From: Streptomyces sp. NBC_01306
GTDB taxonomy: Bacteria; Actinomycetota; Actinomycetes; Streptomycetales; Streptomycetaceae
Reading direction: 5' to 3'
Assembly: GCF_026340465.1 (NCBI RefSeq)
Contig: NZ_JAPEPC010000001.1
Location: 6,496,501 to 6,560,500, forward strand
DNA length: 64,000 bases
Below the pieces are notes generated by a model. It was not told the DNA's origin. It was given only the letters and a program-made list of their open reading frames with translations, and ran no database searches. A program made the position numbers and the translations under genes. Positions 44,070-52,464 of this stretch are shown here, in pieces; position 1 is the stretch's first letter; each line of letters begins with the position of its first letter.

Positions 44070-44642
44070 ATGACGACCGGCACACAGCCCCCGACCGCTC
44101 CCAAGCGCTCCCGGGCGCGCACCTTCGTACCGCTGGGCATCGCCGTCTGGGTGGTCCTTGAGATCTGGCTGCTGCTCCTGGTGGCCGACGCGGTGGGCGG
44201 GCTCACCGTGCTCTTCCTGCTCGTCGGCGGTCTGGTGCTCGGCGCCGCCGTCGTCAAGCGGGCCGGGCGGCGGGCCTTCCGCAATCTGACGGAGACGGTC
44301 CAGCGGCAGCAGTCGGGAGCGCCGCCGGCGCAGGAGCGGGAGGGCGGGAACGGCTTCCTGATGCTCTCGGGGCTGCTGATCATGCTCCCCGGGCTGATCA
44401 CCGATGCGGTGGGGCTCCTGCTGCTGGTGCCGCCCCTGCGGTCGGCGCTGAGCCGGTACACCGAGCGGACCCTGGAGCGCCGGATGGGCAGGGCGGCGCC
44501 GGGCACCGTCGGCGACGCCTTCCAGCAGGCGCGGATGCACCGCCCGGACGGCAAGGTCGTCCAGGGCGAGGTCATCAAGAACGACGACCGCCCCGGCTCC
44601 CACCGGGACGACGAGGGCCCCCGCCCGCCGCTGACGCCCTGA
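44070..44642 (+). CDS. fxsA: FxsA family membrane protein
   Basis: A 190-residue membrane protein. Basic N-terminus (PPTAPKRSRARTF), then TM segments FVPLGIAVWVVLEIWLLLLVADAVGG and LTVLFLLVGGLVLGAAVVKRAGRRAF, and a third LSGLLIMLPGLITDAVGLLLLVPPLRSAL, the conserved FxsA arrangement. The C-terminus is hydrophilic with a GKVVQGEVIKND segment. FxsA in E. coli relieves exclusion of phage T7; the native role is unclear. ATG at 44070 follows GGGAG. Ends at a very strong terminator. Confidence 0.88.
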   Translation: MTTGTQPPTAPKRSRARTFVPLGIAVWVVLEIWLLLLVADAVGGLTVLFLLVGGLVLGAAVVKRAGRRAFRNLTETVQRQQSGAPPAQEREGGNGFLMLSGLLIMLPGLITDAVGLLLLVPPLRSALSRYTERTLERRMGRAAPGTVGDAFQQARMHRPDGKVVQGEVIKNDDRPGSHRDDEGPRPPLTP

Positions 44643-44695
44643 CGCCGCCCCGCAGGACATGCCAGGAGCTGCGGGCCGCGCGCCCCCCATACAAA

Positions 44696-44743
44696 GAGCT
44701 GAGGGCTCCGGCACACCCTGAAGTGTGCCGGAGCCCTCAGCTC
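44696..44743. terminator. 21-bp perfect bidirectional terminator
   Basis: Arms at 44696-44716 and 44723-44743 are perfectly complementary over 21 bases (GAGCTGAGGG... to ...CCCTCAGCTC) with a CCTGAA loop. It lies between convergent fxsA and rbpA and would stop transcription from both sides. AAA precedes it and CTGATGT follows. Confidence 0.9.
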
Positions 44744-44778
44744 CTGATGTGGTCGTGCTGTACGCGAACGCCTGGGCG

Positions 44779-45153
44779 TTACGCGGACTTGCGGCTGTCC
44801 CGCGGATGCACGGCAATGTTCATGGCGCCGGAACGAAGGACGGCCAGCCTCTCGGCCAGCACCTCCTCCAGCTCCTCGCGGGTGCGCCGCTCCATGAGCA
44901 TGTCCCAGTGCGTGCGCGCGGGCTTGCCCTTCTTCTCCTCAGGGCCGTCCCCGTCTACCAGGAGTGCTTGGGCGCCGCACGCCTTACACTCCCACTCGGG
45001 CGGAATGTCCGCCTCTACAGAGAACGGCATCTCAAAGCGATGTCCGTTCTCGCATGCGTACTCCACCGCCTGGCGCGGAGCCAGGTCGATGCCGCGGTCG
45101 GTCTCGTAGCTGGTCACCACGAGGCGCGTGCCGCGAAGAGCTCGCTCACTCAT
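44779..45153 (-). CDS. rbpA: RNA polymerase-binding protein RbpA
   Basis: A 124-residue actinobacterial RNA polymerase accessory factor that activates HrdB holoenzyme and supports rifampicin tolerance. N-terminal RGTRLVVTSYETDRG, zinc-binding core with Cys34, His38, Cys56 and Cys59 (YACENGHRF ... WECKACG), then KPARTHWDMLMERRTREELEEVLAERL, the sigma-interacting C-terminal segment. Upstream is a well-matched SigR promoter, as known for S. coelicolor rbpA, so it responds to thiol-oxidative stress. Convergent with fxsA. Confidence 0.96.
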   Translation of the reverse strand: MSERALRGTRLVVTSYETDRGIDLAPRQAVEYACENGHRFEMPFSVEADIPPEWECKACGAQALLVDGDGPEEKKGKPARTHWDMLMERRTREELEEVLAERLAVLRSGAMNIAVHPRDSRKSA

Positions 45154-45214
45154 GAATCGTGCCTCCCGGGCTTGTCGCCCACAGGACAGGTGTCGCTGTC
45201 GTCGTCATCCGGTC

Positions 45215-45241
45215 AACGTCCGGTCGGCGGTAAAGATTCCC
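45215..45241 (-). promoter_or_regulatory. SigR-type promoter of rbpA
   Basis: On the minus strand GGGAAT (plus 45236-45241) and GTT (plus 45215-45217) are 18 bases apart, matching the SigR consensus GGGAAT-N18-GTT. It lies 62 bases upstream of the rbpA start. SigR control of rbpA is established in S. coelicolor. Confidence 0.85.
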
Positions 45242-45408
45242 GTTGCGGGTCATACGTCGCCCGTCGTGCCGCCCCTTGTTGTACCCACCAGTGCCCTCTT
45301 TGTCACATCTACTCAGAGATGTCACCCTGCGATTTCGGCTGATGATCCCGCAGTAACGGTCCGTCCGGTGAGCCAAAGGCGTACACTACCGGCCTTTCAC
45401 TTCAATGC

Positions 45409-46776
45409 CTAAACCCGCTGCGGTGCCGCGTTTCCCGCCGCTGCCACGGCCTCCCTCACAGGTACCCGCGCCAGCAGGAAGAAACCCAGTACGAAGAAGA
45501 TCACCAGCGAGATGATCGCCGCACGGTAACTGCCGGTCAACTGGTAGGCGAGCCCGAACACCAGGGGGCCGAGCCAGCTCAGGCCGCGGTCGCTCATCTC
45601 GTACGCCGAGAAGTACTCGGCCTCTTTGCCCTCCGGCACCAGATGGGAGAAGAGCGAGCGCGAGAGCGCCTGGCTGCCGCCGAGCACCGCGCCGATCGCC
45701 GCCGCCAGCACGAAGAACCAGACCGGCGCACGGGCGGGCAGGAAGTACCCGGCACCGAGGATCAGCGTCCACACGGCGAGGGAGCCGAGCACCGTACGCT
45801 TCGCGCCGTAGGTCCGCGCCAGCCGCCCCATGCCGAGCGCGCCCGCCACCGCCAGCACCTGCACCAGCAGAATCGCGGTGATCAGGGTGGTCTGGCCGAG
45901 GCCCAGCTCTTCGGAGCCGTACACGGACGCCTGCGAGATCACCGTCTGGATGCCGTCGTTGTAGACGAGGTACGCGAGCAGGAACGAGAGAGTCAGCGGA
46001 TAGCGGCGCATGTCCCGCAGTGTCCGCAGGAGCTGCCGCCACCCGGCACCGACCGCCCCACGGCCCGCTGCCGCGCCCACCCGGCGGTCGCGCAGCCGGC
46101 GCAGCGGTATCAGGGTGAAGGCGCCCCACCACACCCCGGCCGTCGCCAGGCAGATCCGTACGGCGGTGGACTCCGACACCCCGAAAGCCGCGTGGCCCGA
46201 GTAGAGCACCAGATCCAGCACCAGGACGAAGGCGCCCGATGTGTACCCGAAGGCCCAGCCGCGTGAGGAGACGGTGTCGCGCTCCTCCGGCTCCGCGATC
46301 TGCGGGAGGTAGGCGTTGTACAGGACCATGGAGACGGCCAGTGAGGAGTTGGCCACGATCAGCAGCAGCGAGCCCAGCAGATAGCGGTCGCCGTCCAGGA
46401 AGAACATCCCGGCTGTGGCCCCGGCGCCGAGATACGCGGCGCCCGCGAGCAGTGGTTTCTTCCGTCCCGTCCGGTCGGCGACGGCGCCCGCCAGCGGCAT
46501 GACGAGCACCGCCACGACCACGGAAACCGAGACGGTGTACGCGAAGACGGACCCCGCGCGCAGCGGGACGCCGAGCGGATGGACATAGCCGTGGGCGTCC
46601 GCCGCTGCCCGGGCGACCGAGGTCAGATACGGGCCGAGGAACACCGTGAGCACGCTGGTCGAGTAGACGGAGGACGCGAAGTCGTAGAAGTACCAGCCGT
46701 GCTGCTCGCGCTTCCGGTCGGCCGCGGTGGTCGCTCCGGCCGTACCGACTGTGCCGTTCGCGGTGCCAGCGCTCAA
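45409..46776 (-). CDS. MFS transporter, UMF1/Atg22-like
   Basis: A 455-residue membrane protein with about twelve hydrophobic segments. The UMF1 signature starts at REQHGWYFYDFASSVYSTSVLTVFLGPYL; also VVVAVLVMPLAGAVADRTGRKKPLL, LYNAYLPQIAEPEERDTVSSRGWAFGYTSG, LLAYLVYNDGIQTVISQASVYGSEELGL, and GSQALSRSLFSHLVPEGKEAEYFSAYEMSDRGLSWLGPLVF. Members are thought to export amino acids. TTG at 46776 is chosen because AGGGGG lies six bases ahead and the signature begins 28 residues later; the long upstream frame overlaps the phosphodiesterase gene. 17 bases separate the two. Confidence 0.88.
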   Translation of the reverse strand: MSAGTANGTVGTAGATTAADRKREQHGWYFYDFASSVYSTSVLTVFLGPYLTSVARAAADAHGYVHPLGVPLRAGSVFAYTVSVSVVVAVLVMPLAGAVADRTGRKKPLLAGAAYLGAGATAGMFFLDGDRYLLGSLLLIVANSSLAVSMVLYNAYLPQIAEPEERDTVSSRGWAFGYTSGAFVLVLDLVLYSGHAAFGVSESTAVRICLATAGVWWGAFTLIPLRRLRDRRVGAAAGRGAVGAGWRQLLRTLRDMRRYPLTLSFLLAYLVYNDGIQTVISQASVYGSEELGLGQTTLITAILLVQVLAVAGALGMGRLARTYGAKRTVLGSLAVWTLILGAGYFLPARAPVWFFVLAAAIGAVLGGSQALSRSLFSHLVPEGKEAEYFSAYEMSDRGLSWLGPLVFGLAYQLTGSYRAAIISLVIFFVLGFFLLARVPVREAVAAAGNAAPQRV

Positions 46777-46793
46777 ACCGCGCCCCCTGATCG

Positions 46794-47558
46794 TCAGTTC
46801 CACGCCCCCCGCGCGGTGAGGACCGTGCGCAGTGACTCCAGCTGATCGGTCATGATGCCATCCACGCCCAGGTCGAGGAGGGCGGCCATCCGCCGGGGGT
46901 CGTTGACCGTCCAGACGTGCACCTGGAGCCCGCGGGCGTGCGCGGTGCGCACGAAGCGCCGGTCGACCACCCGGATCCGGCCGTGGAATTCCGGCACCTG
47001 GGCGCAGACAGCTCCCGTGCGCAGAGCGGCCGGGGCCCCGTAGGAGCGCAGCCGCAGCGCCGCGATGCCGCTCATGCCGTACGAGGTGGCGAGCCGCGGA
47101 CCCGCGAGGCGGGCCGCCGCGGCCACGCGCTTCTCCGAGAACGAGCCGACGCACACCCGGTCCCAGGCGCCCGTGCTGCGGATCAGGCCGATCAGCGGGG
47201 CCAGCGCGGGCCCGGCCTTGATGTCGACGTTCCAGCGGGCGTCGGGAAACTCTTCAAGCAGGTCGGCGAAGAGCGGCAGCGGTTCGGTGCCCGCCACCCG
47301 CGCCCGCCGGACCTCGCTCCACGGCAGGGAGGCGATGGGGCCTCGCGCGTCCGTCATCCGGTCGAGCGTCGCGTCGTGGAAGGCGACCAGCCGGCCGTCG
47401 GCCGTGGTGTGTACATCGGTCTCGAAATAGCGGTAACCGGCGCGGTCCGCCAGCCGGAAGGCGGCCGCGGTGTTCTCCAGGCCGTCCGCCGATCCGCCCC
47501 GGTGGGCGAACGGGATCGGGCCCGGGTGGTCCAGATAGGGGTGCTGGGTCCTCGTCAC
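46794..47558 (-). CDS. glycerophosphodiester phosphodiesterase
   Basis: A 254-residue cytosolic GDPD that hydrolyses deacylated phospholipids to glycerol 3-phosphate and alcohol. The TIM-barrel motif FAHRGGSADGLENTAAAF (catalytic His and metal-binding Glu) is followed by YFETDVHTTADGRLVAFHDATLDRM with the second His, then WNVDIKAG and VHVWTVNDPRRMAALLDLGVDGIMTDQL. No signal peptide. GTG at 47558 overlaps the stop of the YczE gene, so translation is coupled. Upstream neighbour on the same transcript is YczE; downstream is the UMF1 transporter. Confidence 0.92.
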   Translation of the reverse strand: MTRTQHPYLDHPGPIPFAHRGGSADGLENTAAAFRLADRAGYRYFETDVHTTADGRLVAFHDATLDRMTDARGPIASLPWSEVRRARVAGTEPLPLFADLLEEFPDARWNVDIKAGPALAPLIGLIRSTGAWDRVCVGSFSEKRVAAAARLAGPRLATSYGMSGIAALRLRSYGAPAALRTGAVCAQVPEFHGRIRVVDRRFVRTAHARGLQVHVWTVNDPRRMAALLDLGVDGIMTDQLESLRTVLTARGAWN

Positions 47559-48199
47559 TCGGGAAGTATCGCCTCCGCCGTGGCGCGGGCCAGCGGCGCC
47601 CGGTCGGCGGCCGGGTCGGGCAGCGCGAACACCCGCAGGAAGAGCTGGGCGAGCGGCCCGATGGAGAGGGCGTACACCACGGTGCCCACCCCGAGGGTCC
47701 CGCCCAGGACGAAGCCGGTGGCCACGACGGCGATCTCGATGGCGGTGCGCGAGAGCCGGATCGAAAGGCCGGTGAGGCGGTGCACCCCGGTCATCAGGCC
47801 GTCCCGGGGGCCGGGGCCGAAGCGGGCGGAGATGTACAGGCCGGTGGCCGCGCCGTTGAGCAGGATGCCCGCCGCCATCAGCGCGATCCGGCCGGGCAGG
47901 CCGTGCACGGCCGGGACCAGGTCGAGGGTCGAGTCCATGGCGATGCCGATGACGAAGACGTTGGAGACGGTGCCGAGCCCCGGGCGCTGCCTGAGGGGGA
48001 TCCACAGCAGCAGTACGGCGGCGCCGACGATGATCGAGACGGTGCCGATCGTCAGACCGGTGAGCCTGGCCAGTCCCTGGTGCAGCACACCCCACGGCTC
48101 AAGGCCGAGGCCCGCGTCGACGAGGAGGGCGGAGCTGACGCCGTACAGCGCCAGACCGACGTAGAGCTGCACAAGCCTGCGTATGACATTCCTGGACAA
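47555..48199 (-). CDS. YczE/YitT-type membrane protein
   Basis: A 214-residue protein with five or six transmembrane helices: RLVQLYVGLALYGVSSALLVDAGLGLEPWGVLHQGLARLTGLTIGTVSIIVGAAVLLLWIPL, then GLGTVSNVFVIGIAMDSTLDLVPAV and TAIEIAVVATGFVLGGTLGVGTVVYALSIGPL. The GLEPWGVLHQGLA region is characteristic of YczE. TTG at 48199 is selected because GGAGG lies six bases ahead. It is divergent from a MocR-type regulator; MocR-YczE pairs are recurrent in Gram-positive genomes and the transporter is presumed to serve the regulator's pathway. Confidence 0.85.
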   Translation of the reverse strand: MSRNVIRRLVQLYVGLALYGVSSALLVDAGLGLEPWGVLHQGLARLTGLTIGTVSIIVGAAVLLLWIPLRQRPGLGTVSNVFVIGIAMDSTLDLVPAVHGLPGRIALMAAGILLNGAATGLYISARFGPGPRDGLMTGVHRLTGLSIRLSRTAIEIAVVATGFVLGGTLGVGTVVYALSIGPLAQLFLRVFALPDPAADRAPLARATAEAILPE

Positions 48200-48267
48200 T
48201 ATGGTCCTCCATGAGGGTGGGTAGCCGTAGTGGACTGGTACGTGACACTCTGTGGCTTGGGTTACGA

Positions 48268-48283
48268 GGCCAACCATGGCCAA
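48268..48283 (+). promoter_or_regulatory. direct repeat GGCCAA-N4-GGCCAA
   Basis: Two GGCCAA hexamers, ten bases apart start to start (one helical turn), in the 108-bp divergent spacer between YczE and MocR. MocR regulators bind direct repeats, and this one lies 25 bases before the MocR start, a position fit for autoregulation. Alternatively CCATGG between them makes an overlapping palindrome. Confidence 0.45.
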
Positions 48284-48307
48284 TTCCGGGAAGGTGGACT
48301 GAATTCC

Positions 48308-49807
48308 ATGACGCAGTGGACTTCGGCGGTCGGCGCGGCGCAGCTGGCCCGGCAGCTCAGCACCCAGCAGTCACGGCCGGCCGGACCCGGCACGCGCAGG
48401 CCGCCCGCCTACCGGGCGCTCGCCGACGGCATCAGGGTGCTCGTCCTCGAAGGCCGCGTCCCGGTGGCCGCACGGCTGCCCGCCGAGCGGGAACTGGCGG
48501 TCGCGCTGGCGGTGAGCCGCACCACGGTGGCCGCCGCCTACGAGGCACTGCGTACCGAGGGCTTCCTGGAGTCCCGCCGCGGCGCGGGCAGTTGGACCGC
48601 GGTCCCGGCCGGCAACCCGCTGCCCGCCCGGGGTCTGGAACCGCTGCCGCCCGAGACGCTCGGCTCGATGATCGACCTCGGCACCGCCGCGCTGCCCGCG
48701 CCGGAGCCCTGGCTCACGCGCTCGGTCCAGGGCGCGCTCGAAGAGCTGGCGCCGTACGCGCACACCCACGGCGACTACCCGGCGGGGCTGCCGGCGCTGC
48801 GCCAGAAACTGGCCGACCGCTACACGGAGCAGGGCATCCCGACCATGCCCGAGCAGATCATGGTGACCACCGGGGCGATGGGCGCCATGGACGCCATCTG
48901 CCACCTGTTCGCCGGGCGCGGCGAGCGCATCGCCGTCGAGTCGCCCTCGTACGCCAACATCCTCCAGCTGATGCGGGAGGCCGGGGCGCGGCTGGTGCCG
49001 GTCGCGATGGCCGAAGGGCTCAGTGGCTGGGATCTGCCCAGGTGGCGGCAGGTGCTGCGCGACGCGGCCCCCCGTATCGCCTATGTGGTGGCCGACTTCC
49101 ACAACCCGACCGGCGCGCTCGCCGACGAGGACCAGCGGCGCGGTCTTGTGGACGCGGCCCGCTCGGCCGGCACCGTCCTGGTCGTCGACGAGACGATGAC
49201 CGAGCTGCTCCTCGACGAGGAGACCGAAATGCCCCGCCCGGTCTGCGCCTTCGACCCGGCCGGCAGCACGGTGCTGACGGTGGGCTCGGCGAGCAAGGCG
49301 TTCTGGGCCGGTATGCGGATCGGCTGGGTGCGCGCCGCGCCCGACGTGATCCGCAGCCTGGTGTCCGCCCGGGCCTACGCCGACCTGGGCACCCCTGTGC
49401 TTGAGCAGCTGGCCGTCAACTGGCTGATGAGCACCGGGGGGTGGGAGCAGGCCGTCGATATCCGCCGCTCGCAGGCCAGGGAGAACCGCGACGCGCTGGT
49501 CGGCGCCGTCCGCAGGGAGCTGCCCGACTGGGAGTTCGACGTGCCGCACGGCGGGCTGACGCTCTGGGTGCGGACGGGCGGGCTCTCCGGCTCCCGGCTC
49601 GCCGAGGTCGGGGAGCGGGTCGGCGTCCGGGTCCCCTCCGGGCCCCGGTTCGGGGTCGACGGGGCCTTCGAGGGGTATGTGCGGCTGCCGTTCACCGTCG
49701 GGGGCCGGGTGGCCGACGAGGCCGCGCTGCGGCTGGCGGCCGCCGCGCGGCTGGTCGGAACCGGCGCGAGCACCGGCACCGAAGCCCCGCGGACGTTCGT
49801 GGCCTGA
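48308..49807 (+). CDS. MocR family regulator (GntR HTH + aminotransferase)
   Basis: A 499-residue fusion. The N-terminal GntR winged helix (about 30-110) has YRALADGIRVLVLEGRVPVAARLPAERELAVALAVSRTTVAAAYEALRTEGFLESRRGAGSW. After a linker, a fold-type I PLP aminotransferase domain (about 140-490) has TTGAMGAMDAICHLFAGRG, DFHNPTGALADEDQR, DETMTEL, and Lys330 in GSASKAFWAGMRIGW for the cofactor. The catalytic Lys is kept, as in PdxR/GabR-type sensors. It is divergent from yczE. Effector is probably an amino acid, vitamin B6 compound or amino-sugar. Confidence 0.9.
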   Translation: MTQWTSAVGAAQLARQLSTQQSRPAGPGTRRPPAYRALADGIRVLVLEGRVPVAARLPAERELAVALAVSRTTVAAAYEALRTEGFLESRRGAGSWTAVPAGNPLPARGLEPLPPETLGSMIDLGTAALPAPEPWLTRSVQGALEELAPYAHTHGDYPAGLPALRQKLADRYTEQGIPTMPEQIMVTTGAMGAMDAICHLFAGRGERIAVESPSYANILQLMREAGARLVPVAMAEGLSGWDLPRWRQVLRDAAPRIAYVVADFHNPTGALADEDQRRGLVDAARSAGTVLVVDETMTELLLDEETEMPRPVCAFDPAGSTVLTVGSASKAFWAGMRIGWVRAAPDVIRSLVSARAYADLGTPVLEQLAVNWLMSTGGWEQAVDIRRSQARENRDALVGAVRRELPDWEFDVPHGGLTLWVRTGGLSGSRLAEVGERVGVRVPSGPRFGVDGAFEGYVRLPFTVGGRVADEAALRLAAAARLVGTGASTGTEAPRTFVA

Positions 49808-49859
49808 GCCCTTCTCGCCGAACCCCCGTCAGCCCCCCCCCGTCGCCCCGGGGGCCCCG

Positions 49860-51515
49860 TCAGCCCTCGGCCGCCACCGGCGCCGCCTCCATGGGGCGCG
49901 GCCCGGTCTCCAGCCGGTCGGCCTCCAGCGGAGTCGCCTCCACCGGGGCCTTCTCCATCGGCGCGGGCTCCGCGGTGGCCTGCTGCGTCACCGGTGCCGG
50001 CTCCGGCGCGCCCTGCCGGCCGGGGAGCAGATCCAGTACGGCCTTGCGGTGCGCCTCACTGGTCGCGTCGTCGTACGGGTCGGGGGTGGCCGGGACCTGG
50101 AGCCGGAGGACCGGCCCGGACCCGAGCCGCGCATAGCCGCGTCCCGGCGGGGTGCCGGGCGTCGGCGTGGTGTGGGGCGGCGTGCCGAGCAGGGCCTCGA
50201 TCTGGTCCTCGGGCGCCGATCCGAGCACGACGCGGGCGCGGGTGTGGCGCCGGACGGCGTCGCTCAGCGCGTCCACCGTGTCGGACTGGTCGGCCACCAC
50301 CACCGTGACGCCGGCCGCCCTGCCGTGCCGCAGGGGGACCTGCAGCAGCTCCTGGGGGTCGGTGCGCCCGTCGGCCGCCGCCAGATGCCCGAAGACGCTG
50401 GGCCGGTCGAGCAGGATCCACAGCGGGCGCCTGGTGTCCTCGGGCGTGGGATGCCCGGACTGCCTGGCGCGGTTGGCCGCGATCAGCCGCCGCTCGGTCT
50501 CGTGCGCCGCCCATTCCAGGGTGCTCAGGGCCCCGGCGAGTCCGCACTCGACGGCGAGCACCCCGTCGCGGCCGGTGAGGCAGGCGTACTCCCCGGTCCC
50601 GCTGCCCTCGATGATCACCACGTCGCCGTACCGCAGCGCCTGGAGCGCGATCGAGCGCAGCAGTGTGGTGGTCCCGCTGCCCGGCTCGCCCACGACGAGC
50701 AGATGCGGTTCCGTCGAGCGCGCGCCGGTCCGCCAGACGACGGGCGGTGCGTCGGCCTGCTCCTCGCCGTCCCGCACCGGCACCGTGCGCCGCACCGCGT
50801 CCGGGTCGGTGAAGCCGAGGACGGTCTCGCCGGGTCCGGTGACGAAGGGCTGCGCCGCGATCGTGGTGGACAGAGCGGGCAGCACGCTCATCGCGAGCCG
50901 GTTGTTCTCCTCGTCCCAGTCGAAGCGGTATTCGCGCCCGCGCCCTGACTTGGCGTGCAGGAGCTGCTCGATCCGGGTGCGGGACGCGGCTTCGCCGTCG
51001 GTGAAGTGCGCCGGATACGCGACGTGCAGCGCGGTGAGCCGTCCGTCGCCGTCGAAGGTGTAGTCGCTGAACGCCTCGTCCCACGCGCCTCCGTGGCAGA
51101 AGAGGGGAGCCGGGTCGTCGGGGACGGAGAAGTACGGCACCAGGGCCTCGTACAGCGCCTGGAGCCGGGCGGTCTCCGCCTCGTCGGGCCCGGTCTTCAC
51201 CACGGTCCGCTCGTGCCCCTGCCAGGCGGCCGCGGCCATCACCGTGATCAGGGCGAGCAGCGGCCCGTACGGGATGAGCGCGACCACCAGGACGCAGGCC
51301 GCGACGAGGAACAGCACGGGACCGCGCCGGTCCTTGGGTGTCGCGGCCCACCGCTGTCGCCCGGCCGAGGCCAGCTTGCGCAGGCCACGCCCGATGGTGA
51401 TCAGTGGATGGAGCACGTCGGTGGCGCTGTCGGCGGCCGTCCGCGCGATCTCGCGGCTGCGGGTGATCGATGCGCTGCTGCTGCTCAGAATGCGGGGAAG
51501 TGGTCGCCGGGCCAC
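49860..51515 (-). CDS. sffA: FtsK/SpoIIIE-like DNA translocase SffA
   Basis: A 551-residue protein with two adjacent membrane helices (about 65-105: GPVLFLVAACVLVVALIPYGPLLALITVMAAAAW) and a cytoplasmic FtsK-like ATPase. Walker A is GEPGSGTTTLL (Thr where Lys is usual, so ATP binding may be altered), near residue 270; Walker B is LWILLDRP. The C-terminus is Pro/Ala-rich. It follows a 64-residue membrane protein on the same strand, the organisation of smeA-sffA of S. coelicolor, where SffA goes to sporulation septa with help from SmeA. It lacks the gamma domain of FtsK. I call it SffA by context and architecture. Confidence 0.82.
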   Translation of the reverse strand: MARRPLPRILSSSSASITRSREIARTAADSATDVLHPLITIGRGLRKLASAGRQRWAATPKDRRGPVLFLVAACVLVVALIPYGPLLALITVMAAAAWQGHERTVVKTGPDEAETARLQALYEALVPYFSVPDDPAPLFCHGGAWDEAFSDYTFDGDGRLTALHVAYPAHFTDGEAASRTRIEQLLHAKSGRGREYRFDWDEENNRLAMSVLPALSTTIAAQPFVTGPGETVLGFTDPDAVRRTVPVRDGEEQADAPPVVWRTGARSTEPHLLVVGEPGSGTTTLLRSIALQALRYGDVVIIEGSGTGEYACLTGRDGVLAVECGLAGALSTLEWAAHETERRLIAANRARQSGHPTPEDTRRPLWILLDRPSVFGHLAAADGRTDPQELLQVPLRHGRAAGVTVVVADQSDTVDALSDAVRRHTRARVVLGSAPEDQIEALLGTPPHTTPTPGTPPGRGYARLGSGPVLRLQVPATPDPYDDATSEAHRKAVLDLLPGRQGAPEPAPVTQQATAEPAPMEKAPVEATPLEADRLETGPRPMEAAPVAAEG

Positions 51516-51554
51516 GTCTGTCTCCTGGGGTGGGTGGGAAACGGTTACCGAGGG

Positions 51555-51749
51555 TCAGAACTTGATTCCGCCCAGCATGCTGGCCAGGCTCGCACCGCCG
51601 GCCGTGATGCTCGGTGCGATGGCGGTACCCGCGACGTAGAAGCCGAAGAGGGCACAGACGAGCCCGTGGGAGGCCTTGAGTCCGTCCTTCTTGAAGAAGA
51701 GGAAGGAGATGATGCCCAGCAGTACGACGCCTGAGATGGAAAGGATCAT
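51555..51749 (-). CDS. smeA: small sporulation membrane protein SmeA
   Basis: A 64-residue membrane protein: MILSISGVVLLGIISFLFFKKDG is the first helix, GLVCALFGFYVAGTAIAP the second, and ITAGGASLASMLGGIKF the tail. The ATG at 51749 has AGGAG seven bases ahead. Its place 39 bases upstream of sffA, and the two-helix form, match SmeA, which targets the SffA translocase to septa and is made in sporulating aerial hyphae. The region upstream is unusually AT-rich, as for developmentally regulated promoters. Confidence 0.85.
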   Translation of the reverse strand: MILSISGVVLLGIISFLFFKKDGLKASHGLVCALFGFYVAGTAIAPSITAGGASLASMLGGIKF

Positions 51750-51841
51750 GAGTGTTCTCCTGGTTGGGGGGACAGTCACCATGAGTTCTTCCAGGTTCAC
51801 AGAAAGTATCTATGCGATAAAAGGTGCAAATGGGTTAAATA

Positions 51842-51858
51842 TCAGGTAATTCACCTGA
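51842..51858. promoter_or_regulatory. inverted repeat TCAGGT-N5-ACCTGA in smeA upstream region
   Basis: Six-base perfect arms in the AT-rich 228-bp spacer between smeA and the ankyrin gene, 93 bases upstream of smeA. The stretch 51800-51860 is far lower in GC than anything around it. A regulator site for a sporulation-stage promoter is possible; no factor can be named from sequence. Confidence 0.4.
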
Positions 51859-51977
51859 CTGGCCGATGGGGATGTACGGGCCGTGCCAGGCTCCCGGGGC
51901 GGGCAGTAATCTGTCGGTTCACTCGTACGGCTCACCTGCCGTACCCCGAGGTCACGGCATGGAAGGCGGTACGCGCG

Positions 51978-52370
51978 ATGAGCGAGGCTCCGGACCCCGA
52001 GGTGGTCGAGCTGGCGACGAAGGTCTTCGACCTCGCCAGGCAGGGGGAGGCCGACGCGCTCGCCGCGTACGTCGACGCGGGGGTCCCGGCGAACCTCACC
52101 AACGACCGCGGCGACACCCTGGTGATGCTCGCCGCCTACCACGGCCACGCGGCGACGGTGGAGGCCCTCATCACCCGCGGCGCCGAGGCCGACCGGGCCA
52201 ACGACCGGGGCCAGACCCCGCTGGCCGGTGCGGTCTTCAAGGGCGAGGACGCGGTGATCCGCGCACTGCTCGCCGGCGGCGCCGATCCGGAGGCCGGGAC
52301 TCCGTCCGCCGTGGATACCGCGCGGATGTTTGGGAAGACGGAGCTGGTGGAGCTGTTCGGCGCCCGCTGA
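51978..52370 (+). CDS. ankyrin repeat protein
   Basis: A 130-residue soluble protein made of about three ankyrin repeats. Repeats read NDRGDTLVMLAAYHGHAATVEALITRGAEADRA, then NDRGQTPLAGAVFKGEDAVIRALLAGGADPEAG, then a shorter TPSAVDTARMFGKTELVELFG. The N-terminal helix pair (VVELATKVFDLARQGEADALAAYVDAGVP) acts as cap. It is a protein-interaction scaffold with unknown partner. ATG at 51978. Divergent from smeA. Confidence 0.88.
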   Translation: MSEAPDPEVVELATKVFDLARQGEADALAAYVDAGVPANLTNDRGDTLVMLAAYHGHAATVEALITRGAEADRANDRGQTPLAGAVFKGEDAVIRALLAGGADPEAGTPSAVDTARMFGKTELVELFGAR

Positions 52371-52464
52371 CCGGCCTGTCGTAAATGTGGTCGCGGTGGC
52401 GATTTGGCTGGGTCATCATGACGTCGCGGGTCCACATCGGACCACCGACGAGAGGCAGAGGAAG

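Noticed and set aside
45409..47154. A 581-residue version of the UMF1 transporter
   Set aside because: The extra N-terminus overlaps the glycerophosphodiesterase gene on the same strand; TTG at 46776 has a good ribosome-binding site.
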